Source of the DNA: Alcanivorax sp. UBA4485
GTDB taxonomy: Bacteria > Pseudomonadota > Gammaproteobacteria > Pseudomonadales > Alcanivoracaceae
Reading direction: 5' to 3'
Assembly: GCA_002389055.1 (NCBI GenBank)
Contig: DGNT01000005.1
Coordinates: 2,285 to 16,036 of the forward strand
Length of the DNA stretch: 13,752 nt
In this document: piece by piece, positions 13,460-13,752 of the stretch
Position numbering within the stretch: position 1 is the stretch's first letter
How the letters are laid out: each line of letters starts with the position of its first letter
Position numbers and translations under genes: made by a program
Notes under the pieces: generated by a model
The model's database searches: none
Told to the model about the DNA's origin: nothing
Seen by the model: only the letters and a program-made list of their open reading frames with translations

Positions 13460-13752
13460 TCACCGGGAGAACCTGATCGCCATGGAGGCGTTGCTGGAGG
13501 CCGAGGACCGCAACCTGGTCATGGCCGGCTCCGGCAACGAGGCCCTGGCGTTGGCGCTCAAGCACGATTTCGCGCTGGTCCTGCTGGACGTACAGATGCC
13601 GGAGATGGACGGCTTCGAGGTGGCGCAATTGATGCGCCAGAACCGCAAGACCCGGCATATCCCGATTATCTTCGTCACCGCCATCTCCAAGGAACAGAAG
13701 TACGTGTTCGAGGGCTACCGGCACGGCGCGGTGGACTATTTGTTCAAGCCCG
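13428..13752 (+). CDS. Receiver-containing protein, 5' part only (cut by window edge)
   Basis: The ATG at 13428, inside the end of cheB in another frame, opens a frame that runs off the window after 108 codons. It encodes a receiver: D10-D11, phospho-acceptor D54 (LVLLDVQMPEMDGFE), T84 and K107 in DYLFKP at the very edge. It is a close paralogue of the receiver protein at 12371. The rest is unseen. Operons of this type often end in a receiver joined to a histidine kinase, but that is expectation only. The start is preferred because the conserved first strand (ILVVDD) follows directly; the ribosome binding site is weak and translational coupling to cheB is likely. Confidence 0.88.
   Translation, partial: MKKQNILVVDDHRENLIAMEALLEAEDRNLVMAGSGNEALALALKHDFALVLLDVQMPEMDGFEVAQLMRQNRKTRHIPIIFVTAISKEQKYVFEGYRHGAVDYLFKP

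Overview
The window looks like chromosomal DNA of a GC-rich gammaproteobacterium. The clearest marker is the order gacA - uvrC - pgsA followed by tRNA-Gly(GCC), tRNA-Cys(GCA) and tRNA-Leu(UAA), an arrangement known from Pseudomonas and relatives. Codon use and the accessory genes would fit an Alcanivorax-like marine group, but that placement is inference. No phage, transposase, CRISPR or plasmid gene is seen.

Layout. (1) Positions 1-332 hold no convincing gene; the first 150 bases are a hairpin-rich inverted element whose ends resemble 3' ends of tRNA-Ser. (2) 333-614 (+) encodes a small ABM-fold monooxygenase-like protein. It converges on, and overlaps by 17 bases, a minus-strand operon reading leftwards from 3605: a CstA-family carbon-starvation transporter, a 98-residue protein ending in Cys-Cys, and a cysteine-free ArsA/Get3-type ATPase. 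(3) 3784-7070 (+) is gacA, uvrC and pgsA, each with its own recognisable promoter elements of varying quality. (4) 7144-7633 is a tRNA cluster with a strong promoter. An odd second copy of the tRNA-Gly 3' half and an intrinsic terminator lie between the Gly gene and the Cys and Leu genes. (5) 7790 to the right edge (+) is a tightly packed signalling operon: a 1227-residue membrane hybrid histidine kinase (sensor - HAMP - GAF - long coiled coil - HisKA - HATPase - three receivers), a CheR methyltransferase, a single-receiver protein, a receiver-less CheB methylesterase, and a second receiver-containing protein cut by the window edge.

How they may work together. The right-hand operon carries both enzymes of chemotaxis adaptation (CheR and CheB), but the window has no chemoreceptor, CheA or CheW. 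The only membrane sensor is the hybrid kinase, whose signalling helix is a 28-residue Glu/Gln-rich repeat present four times. A testable inference is that CheR and CheB reversibly methylate this coiled coil, giving a histidine kinase receptor-style adaptation. CheB is split: its receiver is a separate protein ending one in-frame stop codon before the methylesterase. In the left-hand operon, the CC-ending protein sits directly after CstA, in the place where enterobacteria have YbdD/YjiX, which also end in Cys-Cys; the ATPase adds a third partner.
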